Origin: Deferribacteraceae bacterium
GTDB lineage: Bacteria; Chrysiogenota; Deferribacteres; Deferribacterales; JAISNW01
Length of the DNA: 21,694 bases
Assembly: GCA_031285415.1 (NCBI GenBank)
Contig: JAITWF010000022.1
Span: 1-21,694 of the forward strand
Direction of reading: 5' to 3'
Shown: positions 6,527 to 13,422 of the stretch, piece by piece
Position numbering within the stretch: the first letter of the stretch is position 1
Layout: each line of letters begins with the position of its first letter
Notes under the pieces: generated by a model
What the model saw: only the letters and a program-made list of their open reading frames with translations
The model's database searches: none
Told to the model about the DNA's origin: nothing
Made by a program: the position numbers and the translations under genes

Positions 6527-8116
6527 ATGGATGTAAAAAGTATGCTTAAAGAGTATGGTATTGTGAATGTGAAGAATGTTTACATGAACTTGAGCGTTCC
6601 TGAGCTCTACGAACACGCCGTTCGCCAAGGCGAAGGCAAGATTGTAGACGGCGGCCCACTTGTATCGTATACAGGGGTGCACACTGGACGTAGCCCAAAC
6701 GATAAGTTTGTTGTGCGTGAGCCATCTACCGAAGGCGATATAGACTGGACGAAGCATAACAAAGATATATCTCCAGAGAAGTTCGATCGTTTGTTTGCTA
6801 AAGTTGCCGCTTACGTACAGGGTAAAGATCTCTTCGTACAGGAGTGCTACGCTGGCGCAAACCCAGATTGCAGACTGAAAGTACGTGTTATCACCGAATA
6901 CGCTTGGCACAATATATTTGCTAAAAATATGTTTATCGCAGAGCCTGATAAGGCGAAACTTGCAGACTTTCAAGCTGATTTCACAGTTATCGACGTTGCA
7001 GGGCTTTCGGCTATACCAGAGCTAGATAGCACAAACTCTGGCACATTCGTGCTTGTAAACTTTGCTAAGAAGATGGTCGTTATCGGCGGCACAAGCTACG
7101 CTGGCGAGATCAAAAAGTCTGTATTCACAGTAATGAACTACGTTCTGCCTAAGAAGGGCATTATGAGCATGCACTGCTCTGCAAATATCGGCAAAGAGGG
7201 CGATACAGCACTCTTCTTTGGTCTTTCAGGTACAGGGAAAACAACGCTCTCCGCAGACCCTGAGAGATTCCTCATTGGCGACGACGAACACGGCTGGGAT
7301 GATAACGGCGTATTCAATATCGAGGGTGGTTGCTATGCAAAGGTTATCAACCTTTCATCAGAGGCGGAGCCTGATATATTTGCATGCACAAAGCGTTTCG
7401 GTACAATCCTTGAAAATGTGCCTCTATTTGAAGGCACTCGTAATATTGACCTATTCAATGATTCTATAACAGAAAATACAAGAGCCTCATACCCACTAAC
7501 ACATCTGCCGATGATCTCTAAAGATAACAGAGGCGGACACCCGAAAAGTGTGATTTTTCTTACATATGATGCATTTGGCGTGCTACCACCTGTAGCAAAA
7601 TTGAGCGCAGAGCAGGCGATGTTCCACTTTGTATCTGGCTATACCGCAAAGGTTGCTGGCACAGAGAAGGGCGTAAAAGAGCCACAGGCAACGTTCTCTA
7701 CCTGTTTCGGTGGACCGTTCATGGTCTTCCCTCCATTTGTTTACGCTAAAATTCTCGCCGAAAAGCTTAAGAAGCACGGCGCAAATGCCTATCTCGTAAA
7801 TACTGGCTTGACAGGTGGTCCATACGGAATCGGCAAACGCTACTCTATCAAGAATACTCGTGCTATTATTAACGCTATCCTTAAGGGCGAGGTTGATAAG
7901 GGCGGATTTAAGGCAGATCCGATCTTCGGATTCGGTATTCCAAAGGAGATTCCTGGTGTGCCATCAGAGATACTCGATCCAATGAAGGGTTGGGCTAGCG
8001 AAGGCGACTATCAGGCAAAGCTGAAAGAGCTTGCTAGCAAGTTTGTAGAAAACTTCAAGCAGTACGGCAACGCTCCAGAGGTTCTTGAGATCGCAAAGGG
8101 CGGTCCAAAACTATAA
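6527..8116 (+). CDS. pckA: Phosphoenolpyruvate carboxykinase (ATP)
   Basis: A 529-residue cytosolic enzyme, the normal length for the ATP-dependent PEPCK family. It interconverts oxaloacetate + ATP and PEP + CO2 + ADP, the first committed step of gluconeogenesis or, in CO2-rich anaerobes, a CO2-fixing step toward C4 acids. Visible motifs: TGRSPNDKF near residue 53 (substrate-binding Arg), GTSYAGEIKKS (about 188-198, active-site Lys), MHCSAN (metal-binding His), the P-loop GLSGTGKTTLS (about 232-242), and FLIGDDEHGWDDNGVFNIEGGCY with the metal-binding Asp. All are intact. It has its own promoter, a strong AAGGAG ribosome site and its own terminator hairpin, so it is a single-gene unit. Codon use is smoother than its neighbours (few rare codons), as expected for a highly expressed enzyme. 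Confidence 0.97.
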   Translation: MDVKSMLKEYGIVNVKNVYMNLSVPELYEHAVRQGEGKIVDGGPLVSYTGVHTGRSPNDKFVVREPSTEGDIDWTKHNKDISPEKFDRLFAKVAAYVQGKDLFVQECYAGANPDCRLKVRVITEYAWHNIFAKNMFIAEPDKAKLADFQADFTVIDVAGLSAIPELDSTNSGTFVLVNFAKKMVVIGGTSYAGEIKKSVFTVMNYVLPKKGIMSMHCSANIGKEGDTALFFGLSGTGKTTLSADPERFLIGDDEHGWDDNGVFNIEGGCYAKVINLSSEAEPDIFACTKRFGTILENVPLFEGTRNIDLFNDSITENTRASYPLTHLPMISKDNRGGHPKSVIFLTYDAFGVLPPVAKLSAEQAMFHFVSGYTAKVAGTEKGVKEPQATFSTCFGGPFMVFPPFVYAKILAEKLKKHGANAYLVNTGLTGGPYGIGKRYSIKNTRAIINAILKGEVDKGGFKADPIFGFGIPKEIPGVPSEILDPMKGWASEGDYQAKLKELASKFVENFKQYGNAPEVLEIAKGGPKL

Positions 8117-8133
8117 ACAGTTAGAAGGTGTTG

Positions 8134-8163
8134 AATTCCCCTTCGCTGGCGAAGGGGAATTTT
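8134..8163. terminator. Hairpin terminator between convergent pckA and tag
   Basis: Perfect 13-bp inverted repeat, AATTCCCCTTCGC (8134-8146) and GCGAAGGGGAATT (8149-8161), followed by TTT on the plus strand. It lies 18 nt after the pckA stop and 5 nt beyond the tag stop, so it can serve both genes, although the downstream T-tract is short on both sides. Confidence 0.75.
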
Positions 8164-8167
8164 AAAA

Positions 8168-8737
8168 TCAGTTTTGCACTTCATTATACCTAAAGCACGA
8201 CACTATATGATCGTTCACAAGCCCAGTCGCCTGCATATGCGCATACAGCACAGTTTTACCTAAGAATGTAAACCCAAGCTTTTTAAACTCCTTCGCCATC
8301 TTCTCTGCCAGTGGCGTACAGGCAGGGATCTCGCTAAGCGTTTTCCACTGATTTACGATCGGCTTGCCATCCACGAAATTCCACATATAATTGCTAAACG
8401 ATCCATGCTTTGCAGCAACTTCTAGGAATATGCGAGCGTTATTCACGGCGGACTTGATCTTTAGGCGGTTTCTGATTATGCCAGTGTCCCCCATAAGTCG
8501 AGCCTGATCCTCTTCGGTGAACTTTGCCACCACCTCTGGATCAAAACCTGCAAAACAGCGTCGGTACCCCTCACGACGCTTCAAGATCGTGAGCCACGAA
8601 AGCCCAGCCTGCGCAGACTCTAGCAGCAGGAACTCAAACAACTTCCTGTCGTCGTAGACAGGCACACCCCACTCGGTGTCATGGTAGATAGTGTATATCT
8701 CTGGTTTTAGGCACCATTCACAGCGAGTTTTATCCAT
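8168..8737 (-). CDS. tag: DNA-3-methyladenine glycosylase I
   Basis: A 189-residue Tag-family glycosylase. It removes 3-methyladenine from alkylated DNA, starting base-excision repair. Seen: CEWCLKPEIYTIYHDTEWGVPVYDDRKLFEFLLLE (N-terminal signature with zinc-site Cys and His, and YHDTEWG), GLSWLTILKRREGYR (helix-hairpin-helix region), and GLVNDHIVSCFR, which supplies the C-terminal His and Cys of the zinc snap. The length matches E. coli Tag (187). Ribosome site GAGGT lies upstream of ATG 8737. It is downstream of htpG on the same strand, separated by a 101-nt gap that holds palindromic repeat copy B, so co-transcription from the heat-shock promoter is possible but would need read-through. 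Confidence 0.95.
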   Translation of the reverse strand: MDKTRCEWCLKPEIYTIYHDTEWGVPVYDDRKLFEFLLLESAQAGLSWLTILKRREGYRRCFAGFDPEVVAKFTEEDQARLMGDTGIIRNRLKIKSAVNNARIFLEVAAKHGSFSNYMWNFVDGKPIVNQWKTLSEIPACTPLAEKMAKEFKKLGFTFLGKTVLYAHMQATGLVNDHIVSCFRYNEVQN

Positions 8738-8756
8738 TACTTACCTCTATAAATTC

Positions 8757-8829
8757 GGGCGGGCAGACCCCGCCCCTACAAAATACCTTGCATGCATTGC
8801 CGTTACGTAGGGGCGGGGTTTGCCCGCCC
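8757..8829. repeat. GC-rich palindromic repeat, copy B
   Basis: Near-perfect inverted repeat: 23-nt arms at 8757-8779 and 8807-8829 with one mismatch, and a 27-nt interior ending TGCATTGCCGTTAC. Its left arm is identical to that of the element at 1969-2044. It fills the gap between htpG (3' end) and tag (5' end). It could end or attenuate htpG transcripts, but no T-run follows. Confidence 0.8.
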
Positions 8830-8838
8830 ATTAATCTA

Positions 8839-10707
8839 TTATATCCTATCTGCCATCAACTCCGCCATTTTATTCACAAATGCGGCGGCGTTGTCGAGCT
8901 TGCCCCCCTCGAGGAGTACCGCCTGATCGTATAGAATAGCGGCGTACTCTGCAACTTTATCTTTATTAGCGTTCTGCATAGCTTTTAGTAGCGCATGGTC
9001 GGGGTTTAGCTCCAATGTGCGCTTCGCAGTTGGCACAGGCTGCCCCATAGCCTTCAATAACCTCTCCATATTTGCATCTGGCGCACCCTCGCTTGTGACG
9101 AGGCATACAGGACTTCCCTTTAGACGAGCGGTTAGGCGTACATCTGCCACCCTTTCGCCTAAGCTCTCCTTTATCCCCTTGATAAGCTCCTCATAGCTTT
9201 TCGCCGTGCTTTCAGCAACCTTCTCAACGTCTAGATCGCCCTTTAGGACGGATTTTAGCGATTTATCGGCATATTTATTAAGCTGGCTGAATACGATATC
9301 GTCGACCTCGTCTGTCATAAAGAGGACTTCGATCTCCTTCGCCTTTAGCCCCTCGAGGTACGGCGAATTTTCAAGCTCACGGCGTGTGCCACCGGTGATA
9401 TAGTAGATATCGTTCTGTTCACCCTTCATGCGAGAGATATACTCGTCGAAGGTGGTATATTCGCCAGCCTTTGTGGCGGTCGATTCAAAGAGGGCAAGCT
9501 TTGCGATCGCCTCTTTGCGCTCATGATCGTAGTAGATTCCCTCTTTAAGCACCTTGCCAAGCTCTGCGTAGAACTTTTTATACTGCTCTGGCTCCTCCTG
9601 CTGCATTTTGGAGATAGCCTCGAGTACCTTGCGAGTGATATTCTTCTGCATAAGTGGAATCTGGCGGTTGTTCTGCAAGATCTCTCGGGATATATTTAGT
9701 GGCAGGTCGGATGATTCCACCACGCCCACTACAAATCTAAGGTACTGCGGCAGTAGCTCTTCGCAATGTTCCATGATCTGCACACGCTTCACGTATAGCA
9801 TAGGGCCGAAGCTGGTATCTTTGTGGAATAGGTCGAACGGCGCATGGCTAGGGATGAATAGTAGCGCAGAGAACTCCGATGTTCCCTCCACCTTAAACTG
9901 CACAACTTTAGCTGGATCGGCGAAATCGTGCGTTATATGGCGATAGAATTGGTTGCGCTCCTCGTCTGTCACTTCGGCTTTATCTTTCAGCCATAGAGCC
10001 TTCTGTGAGTTTAGCGTCTCCTCTGCAACCTCTGTCTGGTCGGTCTCTTTGCCATCTTCGCCTATGATAGGCTTTTCAACGTCCATCGCTATCGGATATT
10101 CGATATAATCTGAATATGTGCCGACGATACGTTTCAATGTCCAATCGTTCAGAAGGTTCTTATCCTCATCACGCACGTGCATGGTGATCTCTGTACCCAC
10201 GGTATCTTTAGTGGTGTTTTCGATAGAGTAGCTGCTCTTTGCGTCGGACTCCCAGCGCACAGCCTTGTCGGCAGCTTCGCCCCTTTTGCGAGAGACAACG
10301 CTGACATGGTCTGCCACCATGAATGCGCTATAGAAGCCAACGCCGAACTGTCCGATCAGGTTTGCAGACTCTTTACCCTGCTCTGCAAGCTGTTTTATAA
10401 ACTCTTTCGTGCCAGAGTGGGCGATAGTGCCAAGTGATTTAACGATCTCGTCGTGGTTCATACCGATCCCATTGTCGGCTATAGTGATCGTTTGGGCTTC
10501 TGCGTTGAACGATAGCTTAATCTTCCAATCGGTGCCGCCATCATATATAGCAGGGTTTGTAAGCCCCTCGTACTTCGCCTTGTCGATTGCGTCGGAGGCG
10601 TTTGATATAAGCTCACGCAGGAAGATCTCTTTGTTTGAATAAAGGGAATGGATAACGATATCAAGTAGCTGCGATACCTCTGTCTGAAACTCTCTTCTCT
10701 CTGCCAT
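8839..10707 (-). CDS. htpG: Molecular chaperone HtpG (Hsp90)
   Basis: A 622-residue Hsp90 chaperone, normal bacterial length. The N-terminal GHKL ATPase domain (about 1-220) shows FLRELISNASDAIDKAKYE (catalytic Glu and Mg-binding Asn), DNGIGM and GQFGVGFYSAFMVAD (lid and phosphate loop). The middle domain carries the catalytic Arg region (NISREILQNNRQI), and the C-terminal dimerisation domain ends MADRI. It folds and remodels client proteins in the cytosol. It starts at ATG 10707 with an AGGAG site. A TTGACA/TAATAT promoter and a perfect CIRCE operator lie directly upstream, so HrcA is expected to repress it until heat shock. Confidence 0.97.
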   Translation of the reverse strand: MAERREFQTEVSQLLDIVIHSLYSNKEIFLRELISNASDAIDKAKYEGLTNPAIYDGGTDWKIKLSFNAEAQTITIADNGIGMNHDEIVKSLGTIAHSGTKEFIKQLAEQGKESANLIGQFGVGFYSAFMVADHVSVVSRKRGEAADKAVRWESDAKSSYSIENTTKDTVGTEITMHVRDEDKNLLNDWTLKRIVGTYSDYIEYPIAMDVEKPIIGEDGKETDQTEVAEETLNSQKALWLKDKAEVTDEERNQFYRHITHDFADPAKVVQFKVEGTSEFSALLFIPSHAPFDLFHKDTSFGPMLYVKRVQIMEHCEELLPQYLRFVVGVVESSDLPLNISREILQNNRQIPLMQKNITRKVLEAISKMQQEEPEQYKKFYAELGKVLKEGIYYDHERKEAIAKLALFESTATKAGEYTTFDEYISRMKGEQNDIYYITGGTRRELENSPYLEGLKAKEIEVLFMTDEVDDIVFSQLNKYADKSLKSVLKGDLDVEKVAESTAKSYEELIKGIKESLGERVADVRLTARLKGSPVCLVTSEGAPDANMERLLKAMGQPVPTAKRTLELNPDHALLKAMQNANKDKVAEYAAILYDQAVLLEGGKLDNAAAFVNKMAELMADRI

Positions 10708-10729
10708 TGAATTAACTCCTGTATGTAGA

Positions 10730-10756
10730 TTAGCACTCTTGTGTGTCGAGTGCTAA
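10730..10756. promoter_or_regulatory. CIRCE operator (HrcA binding site)
   Basis: TTAGCACTC (10730-10738), 9-nt spacer, GAGTGCTAA (10748-10756): a perfect match to the CIRCE consensus. It sits between the htpG start codon and the htpG -10 box, over the expected transcription start. Confidence 0.95.
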
Positions 10757-10784
10757 TATTAGGCTAAAGGGGAGAAAATGTCAA
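10756..10784 (-). promoter_or_regulatory. Sigma70-type promoter for htpG
   Basis: On the minus strand TTGACA (10784-10779), 17-nt spacer, TAATAT (10761-10756). The -10 box abuts CIRCE, so HrcA binding would block initiation. The arrangement of housekeeping promoter plus CIRCE is that of dnaK and groE operons in many bacteria. Confidence 0.85.
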
Positions 10785-10825
10785 GAGGGTATAGATTTTT
10801 ACAGAATAGTGTTATATAGATTCTA

Positions 10826-11731
10826 ATGCTTAACTTTGCTTTAATCTTCATCTGTCTTTTAGCTGGTTTTATCATCTCTCGCACGAAGCTTCTGCCAGAG
10901 GGGTCATATCGCAGTATAAATGTGTGGCTACTCTATATTGCCCTGCCAGCGTTATCTTTGAGGTATATCCCTCATATCGATTGGGGTGCGCATATCCTTT
11001 TTGCGGTCTTTGCGCCGCTTCTGATGTGGGGTGGGGCGTGGCTGCTTGTGAATATCTACGCCAGAGTGGTCACAATCCCTGCTGCCACTAAGACGGCGAT
11101 GCTGCTTCTGTGTGGGCTTGCCAACACCTCCTTCTTCGGATTCCCTATAATAACGGCATACTACGGTGAATCGGGGGTACAGGACGCTATAATATTCGAT
11201 CAGGTAACGTTTCTGATCTTCTCGACATTAGGAGTGCTGACGGTGCTAAAGAGCAGTGCAGGAGGCGTCTCCCCTAAGGTGCTACTGCGCAGGATTGTCA
11301 CCTTTCCGCCGTTTATCGCCTGTATTATTGCGGTGGTGGTGCCGCAATTTATAGATATCTCGGGGCTAGATCCGCTGCTTGATAGGATTGTTGGCACGCT
11401 GTCGCCACTGGCACTATTCTCAATCGGCTTGCAGATGAACTTTACTGAGATTAAGAGCGAGCTTCGTGAGCTTCTGGTGTGTTTATCGTATAAGCTGCTA
11501 CTGGCACCTACGTTGGTGCTACTATTGGCGTTAGTCATGAGTGCTAGCGGCAACTTTGCACGTATAAATATTATGGAGTCGGCTATGCCTGCACATATAA
11601 CGGCGAGTTTGCTGGCAAGCCAATTCAATCAGAACCCTCGTCTTTGCAACCTCTGCGTGTGTGTAGGGCTGATTCTAGCCTTTTTTACGACATTTTTTTG
11701 GTGGATGATAACAGGATATATTTTCTCTTGA
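10826..11731 (+). CDS. AEC-family (auxin efflux carrier-like) transporter
   Basis: A 301-residue hydrophobic protein with about ten predicted membrane segments in two inverted halves, matching AEC-family permeases. Typical features are the N-terminal LIFICLLAGFIISRTKLLPEGSYRSINVWLLYIALPALSLRYI, the LCGLANTSFFGFPIITAYYG block before a break, and the C-terminal SAMPAHITASLLASQFN segment (family pattern PxAxxxxxxAxxY). AEC proteins carry small organic acids or amino acids across the inner membrane. Its neighbour downstream is a tyrosine phenol-lyase-like enzyme, so an aromatic or keto-acid substrate is conceivable, but the lyase has its own promoter and this is inference. The ribosome site at ATG 10826 is weak. 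The stop codon overlaps the -35 box of the lyase promoter. Confidence 0.85.
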   Translation: MLNFALIFICLLAGFIISRTKLLPEGSYRSINVWLLYIALPALSLRYIPHIDWGAHILFAVFAPLLMWGGAWLLVNIYARVVTIPAATKTAMLLLCGLANTSFFGFPIITAYYGESGVQDAIIFDQVTFLIFSTLGVLTVLKSSAGGVSPKVLLRRIVTFPPFIACIIAVVVPQFIDISGLDPLLDRIVGTLSPLALFSIGLQMNFTEIKSELRELLVCLSYKLLLAPTLVLLLALVMSASGNFARINIMESAMPAHITASLLASQFNQNPRLCNLCVCVGLILAFFTTFFWWMITGYIFS

Positions 11732-11755
11732 CAGCCGTTCATAAATGTATAATAT
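11728..11755 (+). promoter_or_regulatory. Candidate promoter for the beta-eliminating lyase
   Basis: TTGACA (11728-11733), 16-nt spacer, TAATAT (11750-11755); an overlapping TATAAT at 11748-11753 would give only a 14-nt spacer. Transcription would begin near 11760-11763, leaving a leader of about 140 nt before the lyase start codon. Confidence 0.55.
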
Positions 11756-11762
11756 ACGTACC

Positions 11763-11825
11763 ATGATTTGTAACTCTCTTCCGACATTCTTTGTGAGCTA
11801 CTCTTACTACTATCCCTCCCTCTGA
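11763..11825 (+). CDS. Possible Tyr-rich leader peptide upstream of the lyase
   Basis: A 20-codon ORF in the lyase leader that ends ...VSYSYYYPSL before TGA (four Tyr in five codons, then Pro). It stops 77 nt before the lyase start. Tryptophanase operons use a similar small peptide (TnaC) whose translation stalls on free tryptophan; a Tyr-rich peptide before a phenol-lyase could play the same part for tyrosine (inference). Reservations: neither this ATG nor the in-frame ATG at 11745 (26 codons) has a Shine-Dalgarno sequence, and the expected transcript start is at or next to the ATG, so it would be a leaderless ORF. A short 5-bp hairpin (TCCCT-CTG-AGGGA, 11817-11829) overlaps the stop codon. 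Confidence 0.4.
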   Translation: MICNSLPTFFVSYSYYYPSL

Positions 11826-11902
11826 GGGAACAATATTTTAATCTGCCAATACAGTTATATATGCGTGTCTATTTATCAAAATAACTATTTGAGGATTATT
11901 AT

Positions 11903-13351
11903 ATGTCTAATGTTACATTTTTTTCTGGTGAAAACGTCCCTCTAGAGATGCACAAAGTTCGCATGGTGCAGAAGATCAACCTGCTCCCTATCGAAGAGCG
12001 CCTTGCGTGCATGAAAGAGGCTGGATTCAATACATTTCTTTTAAAAAATAGAGCAGTCTTTCTGGATATGCTTACCGATAGTGGCGTGAACGCCATGAGT
12101 GAAAATCAGTACGCCGCTATGATGCAGGCGGATGATAGCTACGCTGGCTCCGAAACGTTCTTCCGCCTTGAGGCAACGCTACAAGATATCTTTGGGATGA
12201 AACATTTCCTCCCAGCCCATCAGGGGCGTGCTTGTGAGAATATTATCGCTAAAGTATTCGTTACCCCTGGCTCCACCGCTATTATGAACTACCACTTCAC
12301 CACAACTAAGGCACATATTCACCTTATGGGGGGTAAAGTCGAGGAGGTTATAGGCGATGAGGGATTCAAGATCGATAGCACCGAGCCGTTCAAGGGGAAT
12401 CTTGATATTAATAAACTAAACAACGCTATCGAGCGGATCGGCGTTGAGAATATCTGCTTTGTGCGGATCGAGGCCGGCACAAACCTTGTCGGTGGGCAGC
12501 CTGTATCTATGCAGAACGTCCGTGAGGTGTCGCATATCTGCCGCAGAGAGGGGATAACGCTTGTGTACGACGCAAGCCTACTCGCCGATAACCTATACTT
12601 TATCAAGGTGCGTGAGGCAGCATACGCTGATGTGGATATAAAGGCGATCACTCGTGAGATCGGCGAGTTAACCGATATTATCTACTTCTCCGCACGTAAA
12701 CTTGGGGCAGCTCGTGGCGGCGGCATTTTGACCTCTAACGATGAGATGTTTAATAAGATGCGTGAGATGATCCCACTATACGAGGGATTTCTGACGTACG
12801 GCGGTATGTCTGTGCGAGAGATGGAGGCGATGAACGTCGGCTTGCAGGAGACGATGGATATAAATGTAATCAGCCAGACGCCGATCTTTGTAAAGGCGTT
12901 TGCAGACGAGTTGCAGGCACGTGGTGTGCCGGTGGTGACGCCATCTGGCGGCTTGGGCTGCCATATCGACGCACAGCGGTTCTGCTCGCATATTCCACAG
13001 ACGCAGTACCGAGCTGGCGCACTTGCCGCAGCTGTATTTATCGCAAGTGGTGTGCGTGGGATGGAGAGAGGCACCATGAGCGAACAGCGCAACGATGATG
13101 GCACAGAGCGTCTATCAGAGGTGGAGCTTCTGCGTCTTGCGATCCCGAAGCGAGTGTTCACACTGTCGCAGATAAAGTATGCCGCAGACCGCATTGCATG
13201 GCTGTACGAAAATAGAGAGCTTATCGGCGGACTAGAGTTTGACGAGGAGCCGAAGGTTCTACGCTTCTTCTTCGGCAGGTTGAAGGCTACAAGCGACTGG
13301 GCTGAGAAGCTGGCGGCAAAGTTTCGTAAAGACTTTGGGGAGAGTCTGTAA
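11903..13351 (+). CDS. Beta-eliminating lyase, tyrosine phenol-lyase/tryptophanase family (TPL-like)
   Basis: A 482-residue PLP enzyme of the family that splits Tyr to phenol, pyruvate and ammonia (TPL) or Trp to indole (TnaA). Motifs: LTDSGVNAMS, DDSYAGSETF (Y80, general acid), AHQGRACEN, AGTNLVGGQPVS, PLP Asp D223, Schiff-base Lys K266 and carboxylate-binding R411. Residues that separate the two activities are TPL-like: T133 (TPL Thr124, Asp in TnaA), R389 in GMERG (TPL Arg381, Ile in TnaA) and F455/F456 (TPL Phe448/449, His in TnaA). Unusual: the PLP-contacting Arg of TPL (Arg217, YDATR) is Leu226 here (YDASL), and the first Lys of the KK pair is Arg265. The C-terminus is about 20 residues longer than TPL. 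AEC transporter upstream; own promoter and possible leader peptide; GAGGA ribosome site. Confidence 0.85.
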   Translation: MSNVTFFSGENVPLEMHKVRMVQKINLLPIEERLACMKEAGFNTFLLKNRAVFLDMLTDSGVNAMSENQYAAMMQADDSYAGSETFFRLEATLQDIFGMKHFLPAHQGRACENIIAKVFVTPGSTAIMNYHFTTTKAHIHLMGGKVEEVIGDEGFKIDSTEPFKGNLDINKLNNAIERIGVENICFVRIEAGTNLVGGQPVSMQNVREVSHICRREGITLVYDASLLADNLYFIKVREAAYADVDIKAITREIGELTDIIYFSARKLGAARGGGILTSNDEMFNKMREMIPLYEGFLTYGGMSVREMEAMNVGLQETMDINVISQTPIFVKAFADELQARGVPVVTPSGGLGCHIDAQRFCSHIPQTQYRAGALAAAVFIASGVRGMERGTMSEQRNDDGTERLSEVELLRLAIPKRVFTLSQIKYAADRIAWLYENRELIGGLEFDEEPKVLRFFFGRLKATSDWAEKLAAKFRKDFGESL

Positions 13352-13378
13352 ACAGTAATTACTATTGCTTTTTTTAAT

Positions 13379-13421
13379 AATTCCTGCCAAAATGCAATCA
13401 GATTGCATTTCGGCAGGAATT
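13379..13421. promoter_or_regulatory. 20-bp hairpin that encloses the Shine-Dalgarno of the next gene
   Basis: Arms at 13379-13398 and 13402-13421 (19 of 20 positions complementary) with a 3-nt loop (CAG). The right arm contains the AGGA (13415-13418) that would serve ATG 13423. A T-run (13369-13375) precedes the hairpin instead of following it, and the minus strand has A-rich sequence after it, so it is not a standard terminator in either direction. Confidence 0.75.
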
Positions 13422-13422
13422 T

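Noticed and set aside
9608..9946. 112-codon ORF antisense to htpG
   Set aside because: Shadow ORF; htpG is full length and conserved across the region.
10778..10819. A 13-codon ORF with a good ribosome site (GGGGAGAAAATG) ahead of the AEC gene, in the same frame and ending in TAG 6 nt before its ATG
   Set aside because: It overlaps the minus-strand htpG promoter, whose -35 box explains the bases; the AEC protein already starts with the family's normal N-terminus, so neither an extension nor a broken gene is needed.
12682..13194. 170-codon antisense ORF in the lyase gene
   Set aside because: Shadow of the lyase reading frame; composition is Arg/Ser/Pro-rich and no motif is visible.
13364..13421. 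Hairpin as the intrinsic terminator of the lyase gene
   Set aside because: The T-run comes before the stem on the plus strand and A-rich sequence follows it on the minus strand, so it does not fit an intrinsic terminator either way.
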